Source of the DNA: Timema cristinae
Lineage: Eukaryota > Arthropoda > Insecta > Phasmatodea > Timematidae
Length of the DNA: 64,000 nucleotides
Direction: 5' to 3'
Assembly: GCA_039000515.1 (NCBI GenBank)
Contig: JBCFYV010000012.1
Coordinates: 33,842,562-33,906,561 of the forward strand
Shown: in pieces, positions 47,430-58,845 of the stretch
Numbering within the stretch: the first letter of the stretch is position 1
How the letters are laid out: the number at the start of each line of letters is the position of its first letter
The notes under the pieces: model-generated
Told to the model about the DNA's origin: nothing
The model's input: the letters and a program-made list of their open reading frames with translations, nothing else
The model's database searches: none
Position numbers and translations under genes: made by a program

Positions 47430-49190
47430 AAGGTTTGGAAGGTGCCAGCACAAGATAAATATACAAGTATAACAAATCAGTTTATTAAGATATAAACAAG
47501 CTATTATAATTACATAAGGTTCAAATAGGTCTTAGACCGAACAGTCCCTTGCTATTTTAGAGAAATTAAATTAGTTACCATTTACGTACACGTCCCAACT
47601 GGGAACTAGGTAAGGTTGAGTCTATTGTCGAGAGTAGTAACTCTTCAAACTAGTACTAAAGTACATTTTGCTACGTAGGAGCGTCCGCCTCAACAAGGTG
47701 GCAAAATAAATTGAAAGCTAATATTAATTCAAAGTTAGGCGACCATATAATAATCTATCTAGCCTCACGACTACTAGACTTAGACTTGAAAAACATAGAC
47801 ATTGAGTATAGTTAAATATAGTTAACGATATCAAATTCTGGTAAGTCCTAATTTAAAGAGTTACTAAAATGTTAGTTAAATGAGCTAGCTAGCAAGAGCT
47901 ACGAAACACAAAGATTAATCTCCTAGAAGAGGAATTATCATTTTACAAATAGTAAATGGCGAACTACCAAGAATCTAGTCTGTAAAGACACTATGACCGG
48001 TCTATTCCTATAAGTACTGCTTGGACATTAAATAGTATGTTTATACTTCAACCCTATCTTGGGTACACAATGATTATTGCGCCTAAAGGGGGCCGGAAAC
48101 TAAGCACTAGCCCCACGGGCCAATACTATGAACTTGTTGTGCTCCCACAGGTTGTACACTAAAATGAAAAAATAGTGACTGCTATCTGTCACAGACCTAA
48201 CTAGGTCATTGAAAAAAACGTTAGCTAACCTTATTTCCTCCATTAAGTGATCCTAAACATGGTCTTACCGTTTAGGGAGTCATTATTATTCCCTTATATA
48301 TAAAATTATATCTTAAAGACTTATAAGAAGTCAAATACACTGACATAGTAAATAAAGTCGTATGGACCAAGTTGCATAGAGCATTAAGCTCATCATTCAA
48401 AACTATGCCTTATAGGCATAGAAAAACAAGTTAGAAACACTGATATATAATACCATATCATATGTACATAGAAAACTAGTAACAACCCTTACTATCAAAA
48501 CTATGCCTTATGGGCATAAAAAAAAGTTTGACACTCTGACACAAAATACTATGTCATATAGACATTGAAAAGAAACAATGAGATTGAGCTTGAAAACTAT
48601 ACCTTATGGGCATAGAAAAACAAGTCAGCCATTCTGACACAAAACAACCTCTTCTCCATTTCTAACCATCAAATACTCAGTCTCAGACGAGGCTTCATCT
48701 GCGTTGAGGTGGAGAGACCGACGCCTCACACATCGTAGTCACCAGTAGCTTGTCCGCAGATGTAGATTAACGTTGAAATTGTTATTTCGTTGAATTGATA
48801 AAATAGAGTACAAAAAGTGAAGCGAGGAATGACGGTTTTATATAGTAACAGAACTGACGTATTCGATGAGGGTCTTCAAATGGACAACAGAGGGGTGGTA
48901 ATTTGTGGAATTGTGCTGAATGACAACTAGCTTTCGAAGACTACGTGGTGAGCAGAGAGAAATAGCTCGGCCATTTCATCGAAGTGGGGCCTACTGATGA
49001 GATGTCGTTCTTCTGATGGTCCCGGCATAGTCAGCTGGGGCGGTTTTCCTGAAGTTTGGGTGTTTCCCGGTAACATGAATTCACCGGTAGTTAATACCTG
49101 CCACACACTTTTAGAATATGTTGGTTCTTGTATTCATCGTGTTAATTATATGTATGGTATTTTGAGTGTACGTGGTATACAGGAGGTTTA
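47430..49190. other. Non-modular block inside the composite
   Basis: Lacks the module core. Contains a degenerate tandem repeat at 48330-48650 and an unrecognised 64-codon frame (48997-49191). Could be an insertion into the composite; no clear ends or target duplication were found. Confidence 0.4.
48330..48650 (+). repeat. Degenerate tandem repeat, period about 98 bp, three copies
   Basis: The motif aactatgccttataggcata recurs at about 48400, 48500 and 48595, each followed by gaaaaacaag-like and ctgacacaaaa-like segments. The core contains a small palindrome. Confidence 0.68.
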
Positions 49191-52100
49191 ACATGGTACA
49201 TTTTTAGCCCCACCCCCCAATTTCCTGGAGACCTATTTTGGCTCTATTGGTTGATTCCTTTACTAGCTTTCCTTTCTACATGTATGAAAATATTTCAATT
49301 TTCTCCTTTACGGGAAGTGTTTAATTCTATTAGTTCTGTAAATTTGGGGTGGATGGGGGGAAACTCTTCCTCCTCTCATTTTAAACTAGGTACTTAATTG
49401 CGATTTTATTTTTTCGGGGTGTTTGGTCTGGCTCTTAAACATTTCTGACAAATTTAAATCCTCCACCAGATTAAGTAGTTTTATATAAGTTTTAGAAATA
49501 GTGAACCCTCCTCCCTGCCCCCCATTTCACTAACCCACAAATAAAAATTTCCAATATTAAATAATAAATTAGGTATTTGGAGTAACCCCACTATATTCCT
49601 GGAAAATTTTGATATTCTAAAAGTGTGGTTTTCGGTTTATATAGCCCCTCCCCTCTTTTCATGGCGTTCTATTTTTTAAATTTTTAATTATTGGACTTTT
49701 TTTTATTTGGGGTAGGACGTTCAACATCCCGCGACCCACATTTTTTAAAGTTTCCCCGTTTACAATCATGACTTCACAATTACAATCCCAAGACATTTAT
49801 TGCAATTGATAAATTAAAATAAACTTTGAAAAAATCTTTACAACACCCAAATTGAGTGCACAATTGAACTCAAGGTTTACCTAAGATAGATAAAGTTATT
49901 TTTATTAGTTTAGCAGAGGCCACCCGTCCCTCCTCCCCCACCTTTTATACATTTCTTGGACCTCTGGTGTTAAATTTAACACTTTCCCATTACTATTATA
50001 TATTATTATTATCTTTGGTGATCTTTTTACCAGTTTGCCAAATTTAAATTTTCTTCCACACTGAAAGTTAGATTTTCTAATAGCTTGAAAATATTTTAGG
50101 TTACACTACCCACTCTCCTCAACTTTGTTCGATTTCCACATTCCAATTTTGAAATTTTAAGACTTTTTAGTTATTTGCTATGGTTGCTTTACGTGCCTGC
50201 GAAACTTCAATTTCATCCACACCCAAAATAGTTGAATCAATTTCGAGCTCTTACATTTCCTCATTTTCACTTTTGAAATTTCATTTATTCAGACATCAAT
50301 CGGCTATGAGGTAAGGTATATTTACTTACATGCTAAATTTCAATTTTATTCCACACTGAGAAGTTTTTTTTCTATTAGTTTAATAAATTGTGAGCCCCCT
50401 ATTTCTTAAACTAAACTGAAGTTTCATATATTGACTATTTTTTTATTTTTGGTCTTAACTGCTTGAAAGTATTAACATTTTTAACATCCTTAAGAAAGGT
50501 TTTTTCTATTCGTTTTTTTAATTCATAGCTTTCCTTCAACATAGATCTTGATGTTAATATTCTTATTTTTTAATATTCATATTCTTCTAGTTATTTGGAA
50601 AATCTCTTCTAATTCCCCACTTTACCACCAGTACTCCCATTTTAAACTCAAAATTTTAAAAAAGTTTTGCGTTTGGGGTGTTTTCTTAACCATCCCGACA
50701 AATTTCATTTTTTTACTAAACTGATAAGATGTAGATAAATTTAGTTTTGGAAATTTACAGCCCTGTGCATTCCCGTAACTAGGTTTAATTTTAAATGTTC
50801 AATCTTTTCTGTCTATTTGGGTTTTTTTTCTTTACATTTAGTAAAAAAAAGATCCATTATATACTATACCGAAGAGGGTTTTATATTTTTGGAAACTTTT
50901 GAAGGAACACCCTTCTATTTTCTGGACTTTTATTTTGAAATTTAAGAATTTTAAAACCTCCTTTTAGCTTGGAAAATTTCGAAGCCTCCCCATTTCACCA
51001 ACGTCCACTTATAAAGAGAGAATATACAACACTAATTTTGATATTTGGAGTGATCTCGCTGCATTAATTGCAAATTTAATTTTCCATCTACCCTAGAATG
51101 TTTTTTTTCCACTTAAATACCACCACCGCACCCCCACCCCGGATCTTTCAGTTCCACTTTGATTTTTAAAATTTTCAGATCCTAATGTTTATTTGTAGAC
51201 CTTAATAGTCCCTAAGCCCACTTGCCAAATTTCAGTATTATCCCACACAGAAAAGTAGTTTGCATTAGTTTTGGAAATGCCCCCATTCCCCTTACGGCCC
51301 CCATCATTTCTCCAATTCTCTCTTAGAAGTTTATATATATATTTTTTTTTAAAGTTTCCTGAAGGAGTCCATCTACCTTTTTGGCAAATTTAAATTTTCT
51401 ACCCTACATAAAAGGGCTTTTGTCTTTAATACCCCCTCTTCCTTTTACCTTCTTTCCCGGGGTCCTTTTAAAATTTCTAGAATCTTCTTACATTCCTTCC
51501 AAATTTCTATTTTCTAATACACTGATAAGTTGTTTTTGCTGACTTTGGAAATTTAAACCTCTTAACCTCCATCTCCTTCCCCACATGTATAGCTACCCGT
51601 TATAAAGTTCGATTTCTTAAGCTGTATTTGGGTATCTGAAAGTGTCGTACCTTCACGCCAAATTTAGATTTTATACCACAGTAGATTAATAGTTATTTTT
51701 CTGACTATACCCCCCTGCTATTTCCCGACTCCTATAAAAAAATGTAAGGTTTTCATACTTTTATAATTATTTGGAGTGGTCAAATTTGAATTATTTACCT
51801 CATTTTATTTTTAAGCTTTTTACCCCCCCCCCCTCCCCCTCTATTACCTGAAGAAATCCCACTATATTCCTGCCAAGCAAAATTTCAAGTTTATAATACC
51901 AGGGTGGGGGAAATGAGTAAGTCAGTGAGTCCCACACCTTTCTGCGCCTCTCCACCCTCTTAGGGCAATATATTTGAAAAACCTTCAAAAGATCTCACCC
52001 TTTTTAGAAAATAAACCTTTTATTTAAATTTAAATATCTGCTGGCTCAAAAGCTACATCGATTAATTTTGAAAACTTTCAACTTTCTCCGCTATAGAGGT

Positions 52101-52668
52101 CAAATTTCATATTTTAAAACTTAGTTGTTTATCTGGGGCTGTTCTTCTATCATCTTTCCAAATTTAGATTTTCTACGACACTTAGTAGCTATTTTATGTT
52201 TAAGCCACCCTCCTCCCCCATGTATCCTGAAATTATATCTACAAATGTAAGGTTTTCAGACTTATGATCATTTAGAGTACCCTTTACCTTCCTGGCAAAT
52301 TTTAATTTTATACCTCATCTAAATATTTTTTTAATTAAAGGCCCCCTCCCCCTTTTTTTTCCTGTTTACTGATTTGTAATGTTATTATGGGGCAATCACT
52401 CTACCTTCATGGCAAATTTTAGCTTTCCGCTCTTCTGGATGTGGGTTTTCATTTCCAGTCAGATCTACATTCAGCTTTATATATATAGATAGATAATAAC
52501 ATAATGTCAACATGTTTTGTTTCGTTGCATTCATTGTAACATTCACTTAAATGGTAAGTTTGTTGTAAGTTGTTTTGGGTTCTGGTTAAGTATTTTCTTC
52601 AATAATTTTGGTTTAAAACCCCAATAAGATATGTAACCGCTCTAAAACACATCATTTCTCAAAATTGT

Positions 52669-52689
52669 AAAAAAAAAAAAAAAAAAAAA
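52669..52689 (+). repeat. Poly(A) tract, about 21 A
   Basis: Could be the tail of an unidentified retroposed sequence, but nothing recognisable precedes it. Confidence 0.8.
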
Positions 52690-52699
52690 CTCTTCTCGA

Positions 52700-53689
52700 T
52701 TGGGTATCTTTAATAGTTGAGATTAGAGAGTTCTATCTATAATTTAAAACAAATTGACGATTTAGAATGAGAATGCACACCAGTGTCAGTTTAAACTGTT
52801 ATAAAGTAACGTGAATAATTCCAAATTTAAATAATATTACACAATACTATCGGGATTATCTTAAAATGAACATTTTCTATTATGTTTTTTAATATTTCAT
52901 TAAAATTTCGAATATTCCAGCACATATTACTACCTCCGGGCTTACTATTTAATAATTAAGAGAAATAGTTCATTTCGTGAAGTATTGGAAACATTTAAGA
53001 AGAATCCACGGCTCAATACAAAGGCTTGCTAGCTCCTTAATTAAAGGAGACAGAACAATTTTACTTTAAATTTGTTGTGTACCAACTGAATACACGAATT
53101 ATATGGGACGAAGTTTATTTTATAAAACATATAAATTATAATTATTTTAATCAATTTATGTATTTCTCCAAATGTGTAATAGATATAATTTTCCGAATCA
53201 AACACATCAATGGTTCTTTAGTTTAAGTGAACTATTTTTTTAATTCTCGAGAGAGCCACTCAAAACTCACTCATGGGAACGTAAAATGTGTCGCCAATGA
53301 TTGGTACAAATTCATTTTACATGATGGTTTTTATATTCTTGCTATCGATCAGTGTCGGTAAATTAGGTATATCAATCTGGGTTAATGTAAAATGTGATAG
53401 GAACTGGTACATGAAAGTAGTGAACTATCCTACTCACACTAAGATCCGAAAGTTAAGCAAAATCATAATAAATCGAAATATTCGTCGTTTGTTATGAGTA
53501 TGTGAATTGTTGCAGATTTTACTACAACTTTTAGAAACGGTCTTTATAAAATTTTTTGGTGTTAATCCATAACATTTCAAATGTATTAATTTATTAAAAA
53601 TAGGAGATAGACCCGTTTCATGGTCTATGTTAAGGCGTCTCTCTCTTGAAAACACTAGATGCCATGACGGAAATCGTTTGTTTTAAAAT
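52700..53689. other. No recognised feature
   Basis: AT-rich, with 69-73 codon frames at 53288-53655 that are not recognised. Confidence 0.35.
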
Positions 53690-53842
53690 CTGTCGGGTGT
53701 TCTGAGATTTTTCCTAATGGCTTAACACTCTTCCGCCACGCAATGCGCTAACTCCTCTAAAGTCAACCTTCCTCATGCCTAATACACATAGGCTTTCTAT
53801 ACGCATAAGAATACGCCGAGAAATAATGAAACGCGGTAACAA
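53690..53842 (+). mobile_element. SINE2, 3' part
   Basis: Starts in the region after the B box (ctgtcgggtgttctgaga), then body ttccgccacgcaatgcg, then a decayed tail tacgcataagaatacg and aaacgcggtaa. Confidence 0.6.
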
Positions 53843-55080
53843 AAAAATCGAGAATCATCTGTGACATTGCTTATTTCGGGATGAACAGTCATTTTTTACA
53901 GTTGTCCCATTGATCAGATTATTAGGTGAGTGTTTTTTCCTGGTTTCCGCAACAATGCTATCAGATCATCATCGGGTCGAATGAGCTCCCGTCATCGACA
54001 ATTCGTTTCCCGGCAAACTGACATCACATACCAGTAGTCACAAATGAAGCTCATGGCATATTGCTTACCATGGCTAAATTCGGTTGATTTATAGTGTTGG
54101 TGCTTGGTTTAATTGTCCTTGTGCTTCCTTTCTGTGAAAATAATTCAACGGATCAAACCTATTTAACGTATAATGCATGTTCAGATCTAGGATATTGTCC
54201 ACCAGCACTCAACCATTATTTTCATCACTCCACCAGATACCAAGAATTACATTTAACTCATCCACAAATCCTGTTTGAGCCAGTTATCGCATGAGTTAAT
54301 GCTACTTTCTTTTGTTGTATTGTCCTCAATTTGGGTTTTGCTTGTGTGCTAAAGGTTGAAAGACGAACTAATTTTAGATAGAAGCTGGTCTCATATTTGT
54401 GGCCTTTGGATATTTTTCCGCTCTGAACGAATTCTAGCGAGTACAAAATTTGCAGTTTACGTAGCAGGGATACAGTCCCGGCTGGCCGGTGTGTGGCGAA
54501 TCCTGGAAAGCCAGGAATGACAGTTATGTCATGACAAGCCGAGAATGACCGTGCGGAGGGACCCTTAGGAACGGACTCTTGGGTAATCTCTATTTGTATC
54601 GCCCTCTTTCGTTCACTTTTCAATCTCTTTATTTGTTTTCAGTTATTTATGTTTATGCAGCTTATTTTTTGCCTCTGTTTCTGTGATCAAGAGGTAGGGG
54701 TAGTTGAGTATGGTTCTCAGAGGTTGGCACCAAGAAGGTGGTTTTTATTTAATGACAAATATCTCTCTACAAGGGTCGCTAATGTTCTTCGAATCAGGCA
54801 AGCCTGAATATTTCTTTGGGGGGGGGGGGTCTTTAAGATTCTCCTTTTTTCTTTCTTTCCTCTCCCAACCAACAGATGACCTTGAAGGAAAGGGCAAATA
54901 AAGACATTGTGACTCCTCAGTCACACCATGGTGCTTTCTAGTGGTTTCATATAGAACTACAAGCTTTGACCCATTTTACAGGCGTGCTTTGTTCAACTCT
55001 CGACGTCTCACATTCGCGCCGGCCACAAGAAACGTGACTGTGCCCGTAGGATGATTGAGCCACTCATCTATTTGTTGCAG
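53843..55080. other. Probable intron upstream of the eIF5B exon
   Basis: A 121-codon minus frame (54258-54623) and a 66-codon + frame (54094-54294) are open but unrecognised. G12 tract at 54818-54829. The final 20 bases form the acceptor of the eIF5B exon. Confidence 0.4.
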
Positions 55081-55242
55081 TTTGTGTACCTGGGCGTGGT
55101 GACCAGTATCGAGAGCAACCACAAGAATGTGGAGAGCGCTCGTAAGGGTCAGGAGGTGTGCATCAAGATCGAGCCGGTCCCCGGGGAGGCGCCAAAGATG
55201 TTCGGCAGGCACTTCGATGAAAAGGACTTCCTCATCAGCAAG
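55081..55242 (+). CDS. eIF5B: Internal exon of translation initiation factor eIF5B (C-terminal domain IV)
   Basis: The 54 codons read without a stop and closely match the conserved C-terminal beta-barrel (domain IV) of eukaryotic eIF5B, the GTPase that joins ribosomal subunits at the end of initiation. Visible family landmarks are GVVTSIE at residues 5-11, KGQEVCIKIEP at 22-32 and KMFGRHF at 39-45. The exon starts after a pyrimidine-rich stretch ending ttgttgcag and stops before the donor gtcagt; both junctions are phase 0. An upstream ATG at 55051 lies in the intron and is not the start. GC-rich third positions contrast with the AT-rich surroundings. The next expected exon, coding for the final helix after LISK, was not found downstream, nor were upstream G-domain exons, so most of the gene must lie outside the window or in short exons I missed. 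Intact splice sites and lack of stops argue against a processed pseudogene. Confidence 0.93.
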
Positions 55243-55334
55243 GTCAGTGCGTTCTCTAATGTTCCTTGGTTCCTCCTCCTCTTACTACCCATCGAGGATA
55301 TCTGCGTATTATTTTATATTAGTGCGGGGGCCGA

Positions 55335-55564
55335 CATCTTAGATCAGTCGGAAGCCTGTCTGCCAACCGAACTAGGAGTATTGGGTTCGATCCCTAGCTT
55401 GGCCAAAAAATTTATCATGGGTGAAATATGGGTTTCCGCTGTAACAGTGCTGAATTAACGGCTGGGGGCTGGATACTGTGTCTGTATATTTAAGTTAATT
55501 TATAAGTTGTGTGCTGATACACTGTCGGTTCAGAAAGTGCACGTTAAATACTTCAAATAAAAAC
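55335..55564 (+). mobile_element. SINE3 in the eIF5B intron
   Basis: Head cttagatcagtcgg with B box gggttcgatccctagc, body acagtgctgaattaacgg and gggggctggat, tail gtgcacgttaaatacttc with aaataaa. It is inserted about 90 bp after the eIF5B donor in sense orientation. Confidence 0.82.
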
Positions 55565-55589
55565 TAATAATAGGAGAAGGATTAAGAAA

Positions 55590-55745
55590 TTAACTTAAGA
55601 CTTAAGGGCATTCTATCCACATTTACGTTGAGGTAGAATGGGAAACCATTTAGGAAAGAAACATTTCACTATACCCGGCTGGGACTCGACCCCTAACCTC
55701 ACCGTCACCGTAAAATAAGACAATATGAGAGTTGTCTTCACCGGT
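55590..55745 (-). mobile_element. SINE2 fragment
   Basis: Body (complement of catttacgttgaggtag), B box (complement of gggactcgacccctaac) and variable arm. Tail absent. Confidence 0.58.
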
Positions 55746-56126
55746 GCTGATATGTTTAGTATTGTTTACTGATAGGTAGCCACAGAAAGACATTTGAACA
55801 ACGTGTATGTTACACCCCAATAGGAAACTGTCGCTTTTCGTAAATTGGCCTTTTCTATTTACTATGTCACGAACTGGGTAAAAATTGCATAAACTCTTGC
55901 CCCATTTCATGAACTGGAACTTTTGTACTATCTATTACAAGCTTAACTGAAATTCCTGTTAATATATTATATTAACCCAACCTAACTTAACCCTCCATAT
56001 TAAAACGATTAAAAGTTAGATTAAAAAACTTAAAGACCAAACCTGTTTTTCACTTGTTCATTTCACGGACCAGGCAAAAACGTCGTTTTATTAATTAATT
56101 GGGTAACGATTGGAGATGGCCAATTC

Positions 56127-56350
56127 ATGAAGTAGCCAGTATGTGAAATGGACAAGGTGAAGTAGCCAGTATGTGAAATGGACAAGTGAAGTAGCCAGTA
56201 TGTGAAATGGACAAGTGAAGTAGCCAGTAATGTGAAATGGACAAGTGAAGTAGCCAGTATTGAAATGGACAAGTGAAGTAGCCATATGAGAAATGAAGTG
56301 AAGACCAGTATGTGAAATGGACAAGTGAAGAAGCCATTTAACGAAACGGC
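56127..56350 (+). repeat. 29-bp minisatellite, about 8 copies
   Basis: Unit gtgaagtagccagtatgt followed by gaaatggacaa. The first four copies are nearly identical and later ones carry small deletions. Three overlapping minus frames (69-77 codons) arise from the repeat and are not genes. Confidence 0.94.
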
Positions 56351-56504
56351 AGAAATCTGCTCATTTCATGAAATGCTCGATTTCACTTTTGGGTGTAACT
56401 AATACAACGACATAGACGGAAGACAGCCAACACTGACAAAGGATCACAATATTTATCTCTCATCTGTAACATTTCCACTAGCTGGTGGCATTCGCACCAA
56501 GACA

Positions 56505-56698
56505 TTAAGCTCATCTTGTCTGATTTTCCAGGGGAGCCAGTGATTCGATTCCTGACTTGTTGAAATGAAATAGTTTTTATTTAAATGGTTTCCAACACGC
56601 CCTTTGCACCAATTTTGGTATTCTTTCTTTCTCCTTTACCCTAATTAGTGTGAGTACGTGGATAGCCCGGACGGGTATTAAGATGTGGTTCACTGACA
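56505..56698 (+). mobile_element. SINE2, 3' two thirds
   Basis: B box gtgattcgattcctgac, body tttccaacacgccc, tail gatagcccggacgggtat then taagatgtggttc. Confidence 0.6.
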
Positions 56699-58115
56699 CA
56701 TGCGGTCTAAAATTATAGTTGAGGAACGCATTACCTAGCGTATGGATACATAAAAGTAGATTTGATAATTTTCAGTTATCAACACTAAGACTGTTCTTAT
56801 GGTGGTCCGACTATACATATCGTAGGCCTACTGTTATTTCAAAGAATAAATACTTAATTTGTCGAAAAATCACCACTGCCTTCGATCTACATTCAATCCA
56901 CAACATTTATTATTCGTTCGTTTAGCCTTGCATTTGCGGTAATCATTGTTGTGAGGATTTTATATAATTTATTTATGTCTAATTATGACACTAAATACTT
57001 AACGTAGCTGAGCTACGAAAAAAATCACATAGCTTAATGTTGGTGTCAAGTCGTCATATTACATTTCCTGAATTGTGTGCCTGTCGGGGTCCCTCTCCCC
57101 AAACACACATCCAGATAATAATGAGAAATCATGCTGCCTTCTGATATATATTTTAAAAAAAAACATATACTGAGCGTGAAATCCGAAATTGCGCTTGCCG
57201 TAGAAAGGCCAAACCCCAATTAGGCCTACATATATAATTTTGAACCGAAAACAAATTTAACATCTAAACTAGCCACAGTAAGAAATAAAGATATTTTATT
57301 GGTACATAAATTCACTAACCAGAAGGTTCATACTAAAAAGTCTTTTTTTATTATTAAATGCATAATGGAAGCGTCCTGGCACCAAATTCATGCCTCCAAG
57401 AATTAACATTTAAAACCTGTGGAAACAGGCCATATGTTTTATGTAAACTTATGTAAATCTGGAAATGACCATCTCTATTTTATTTTTATATTTTATGCTT
57501 GTAACATGATTTCACTGTAAATAAATTCAAACTTTATTTGTGAACATGACTCTAAATCTATTTCATCATATGACATGGGACCTCAAGGTGTCTACATGTC
57601 ATGAAATGTAGTTTCGCTCGTGAAATTATGATAATTATGATTAGTTATGAACTCACTTTGCGAGAATATGTGATCTTAATTTTGGCAGTCTTTTAGATGA
57701 CTCATGGATAGCTTTTCCAGGTTAACGAATAAGTCATTAGAACTTGTTTTGCTGGACTATTGACAAAATAAAATAATTCTTCAAGACAAACTTGTTTAAT
57801 AACATAAGCCTGAGAACAGGCATGCATGTACAAAACCAAAATACAATGAACAATTTAATAATTATCATTTGTGAATGGGGGTAATCTTTACCAAACTTTA
57901 TTTCATTGTATAATACAGTGTAACTTTTTATATTTTCTTTGTTTTAGACCGTCACAAACTTTGTGGGTAGATATGAAAGTTAAGCTATACCTTGATTTTC
58001 TACGAATTGACATTTCAAGCACATTTTAGAAAATACAATTTTTTTTTTGCGGTCAACTTTGATAATATTTGCCTATATTATGTATGCTATTTTATAGATA
58101 TTTATTAATAATATA

Positions 58116-58200
58116 CAGTCAAAACTCGATTATAACGAACACTAGGGAACCAACTACATTTACCCCTTATCAATGGACTTAACTCACTATATTAGTGATG
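58116..58200. mobile_element. Tc1/mariner (pogo/Tigger)-like terminal fragment
   Basis: After TA at 58114-58115 comes CAGTCAAAACTCGATTATAA then cgaacac, the typical start of pogo/Tigger-type inverted ends. No opposite end or transposase was found. Confidence 0.5.
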
Positions 58201-58616
58201 AGTTAAATCAAACTTTTTTCTTCTCAATAACTTGATAAAAAAGATATATTCAAAAAACAAAAGAAATATCAAAGAGAGAAAAATAATGGAATTAAATACC
58301 TAAAAATTATGTGTATCAATATGCTTGTATAAACTACAATAAATTTAATATTAAACACAATTTATTTATCATTAATTAAAAACAAAACTTTGTTTCTAAC
58401 TGATTTTACTGTCGTGGGGAAGCAGGGCTGGAGGGGTAGGTAGAGTGGGGGTGGTTTCCAAAGACAAAGTAAGGTCATAAACTGGCCTATAGCCCCATGT
58501 GGATTCATAAAAGCTAAGTCACCCCTTTAATTTTTTGTCTGTGCCTAAAATACGATATTTCTGACCATCCGAGTAATTAATAACGTTTGCATAGCTCGAC
58601 ATTTGTGCTGCGAGCT

Positions 58617-58845
58617 ACAGTAGCCCCATGGCTTCTTTGGTGCCGACTGACAGCTCACAGCTGAGAGCTTTGAAAAGTTACCAGACCAAATTATGTATCC
58701 CTACGCCGAACCATATGATCTGAATAAACATGTTTTAGCAGCTGTCACTTCTGACAGCCAAAATTTAGGTATATACCAAAATGTTGACTGTCAGAAGTCA
58801 GCTCTGAGCTGTCAGTCAGCACCAAAGAAGCCATGGGGCTACTGT
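58617..58845. mobile_element. 229-bp foldback element with nearly perfect 48-bp arms
   Basis: The left arm starts ACAGTAGCCCCATGG and continues cttctttggtgcc; the right arm ends ggcttc-type complement then CCATGGGGCTACTGT. About 46 of 48 positions pair. Inside is a second inverted pair around cttctgacagccaaaattt and aaaatgttgactgtcag. A 74-codon frame over it is a by-product. Confidence 0.9.

Larger units (their letters stand above)
46175..52495 (+). mobile_element. 6.3-kb composite with RTE-like ends and an array of diverged modules
   Basis: The left end aaaactagctgttgtgcccg with cttcgcttcgcttcg and the right end tcagctttatatatatagat match the style of the short RTE-like element at 15646. 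Between them, modules recur at roughly 110-200 bp, each with a tatttggggtggt-like start, a ttcctggcaaatttaaattt core, ctaccacactgaaaag and a pyrimidine-rich accccct stretch. At least 13 cores are visible from 49440 to 52420, and more before 47400. No reverse transcriptase or endonuclease is recognised. A different block occupies 47430-49190. Confidence 0.6.

Noticed and set aside
54094..54294. 66-codon frame with a hydrophobic start resembling a signal peptide
   Set aside because: A hydrophobic run in AT-rich sequence is common by chance; no family or splice support.
54258..54623. 121-codon minus frame near the eIF5B exon
   Set aside because: No family recognised by eye and no splice support; treated as chance or an old repeat.
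56063..56337. Three overlapping minus frames of 69-77 codons
   Set aside because: Products of the 29-bp minisatellite.
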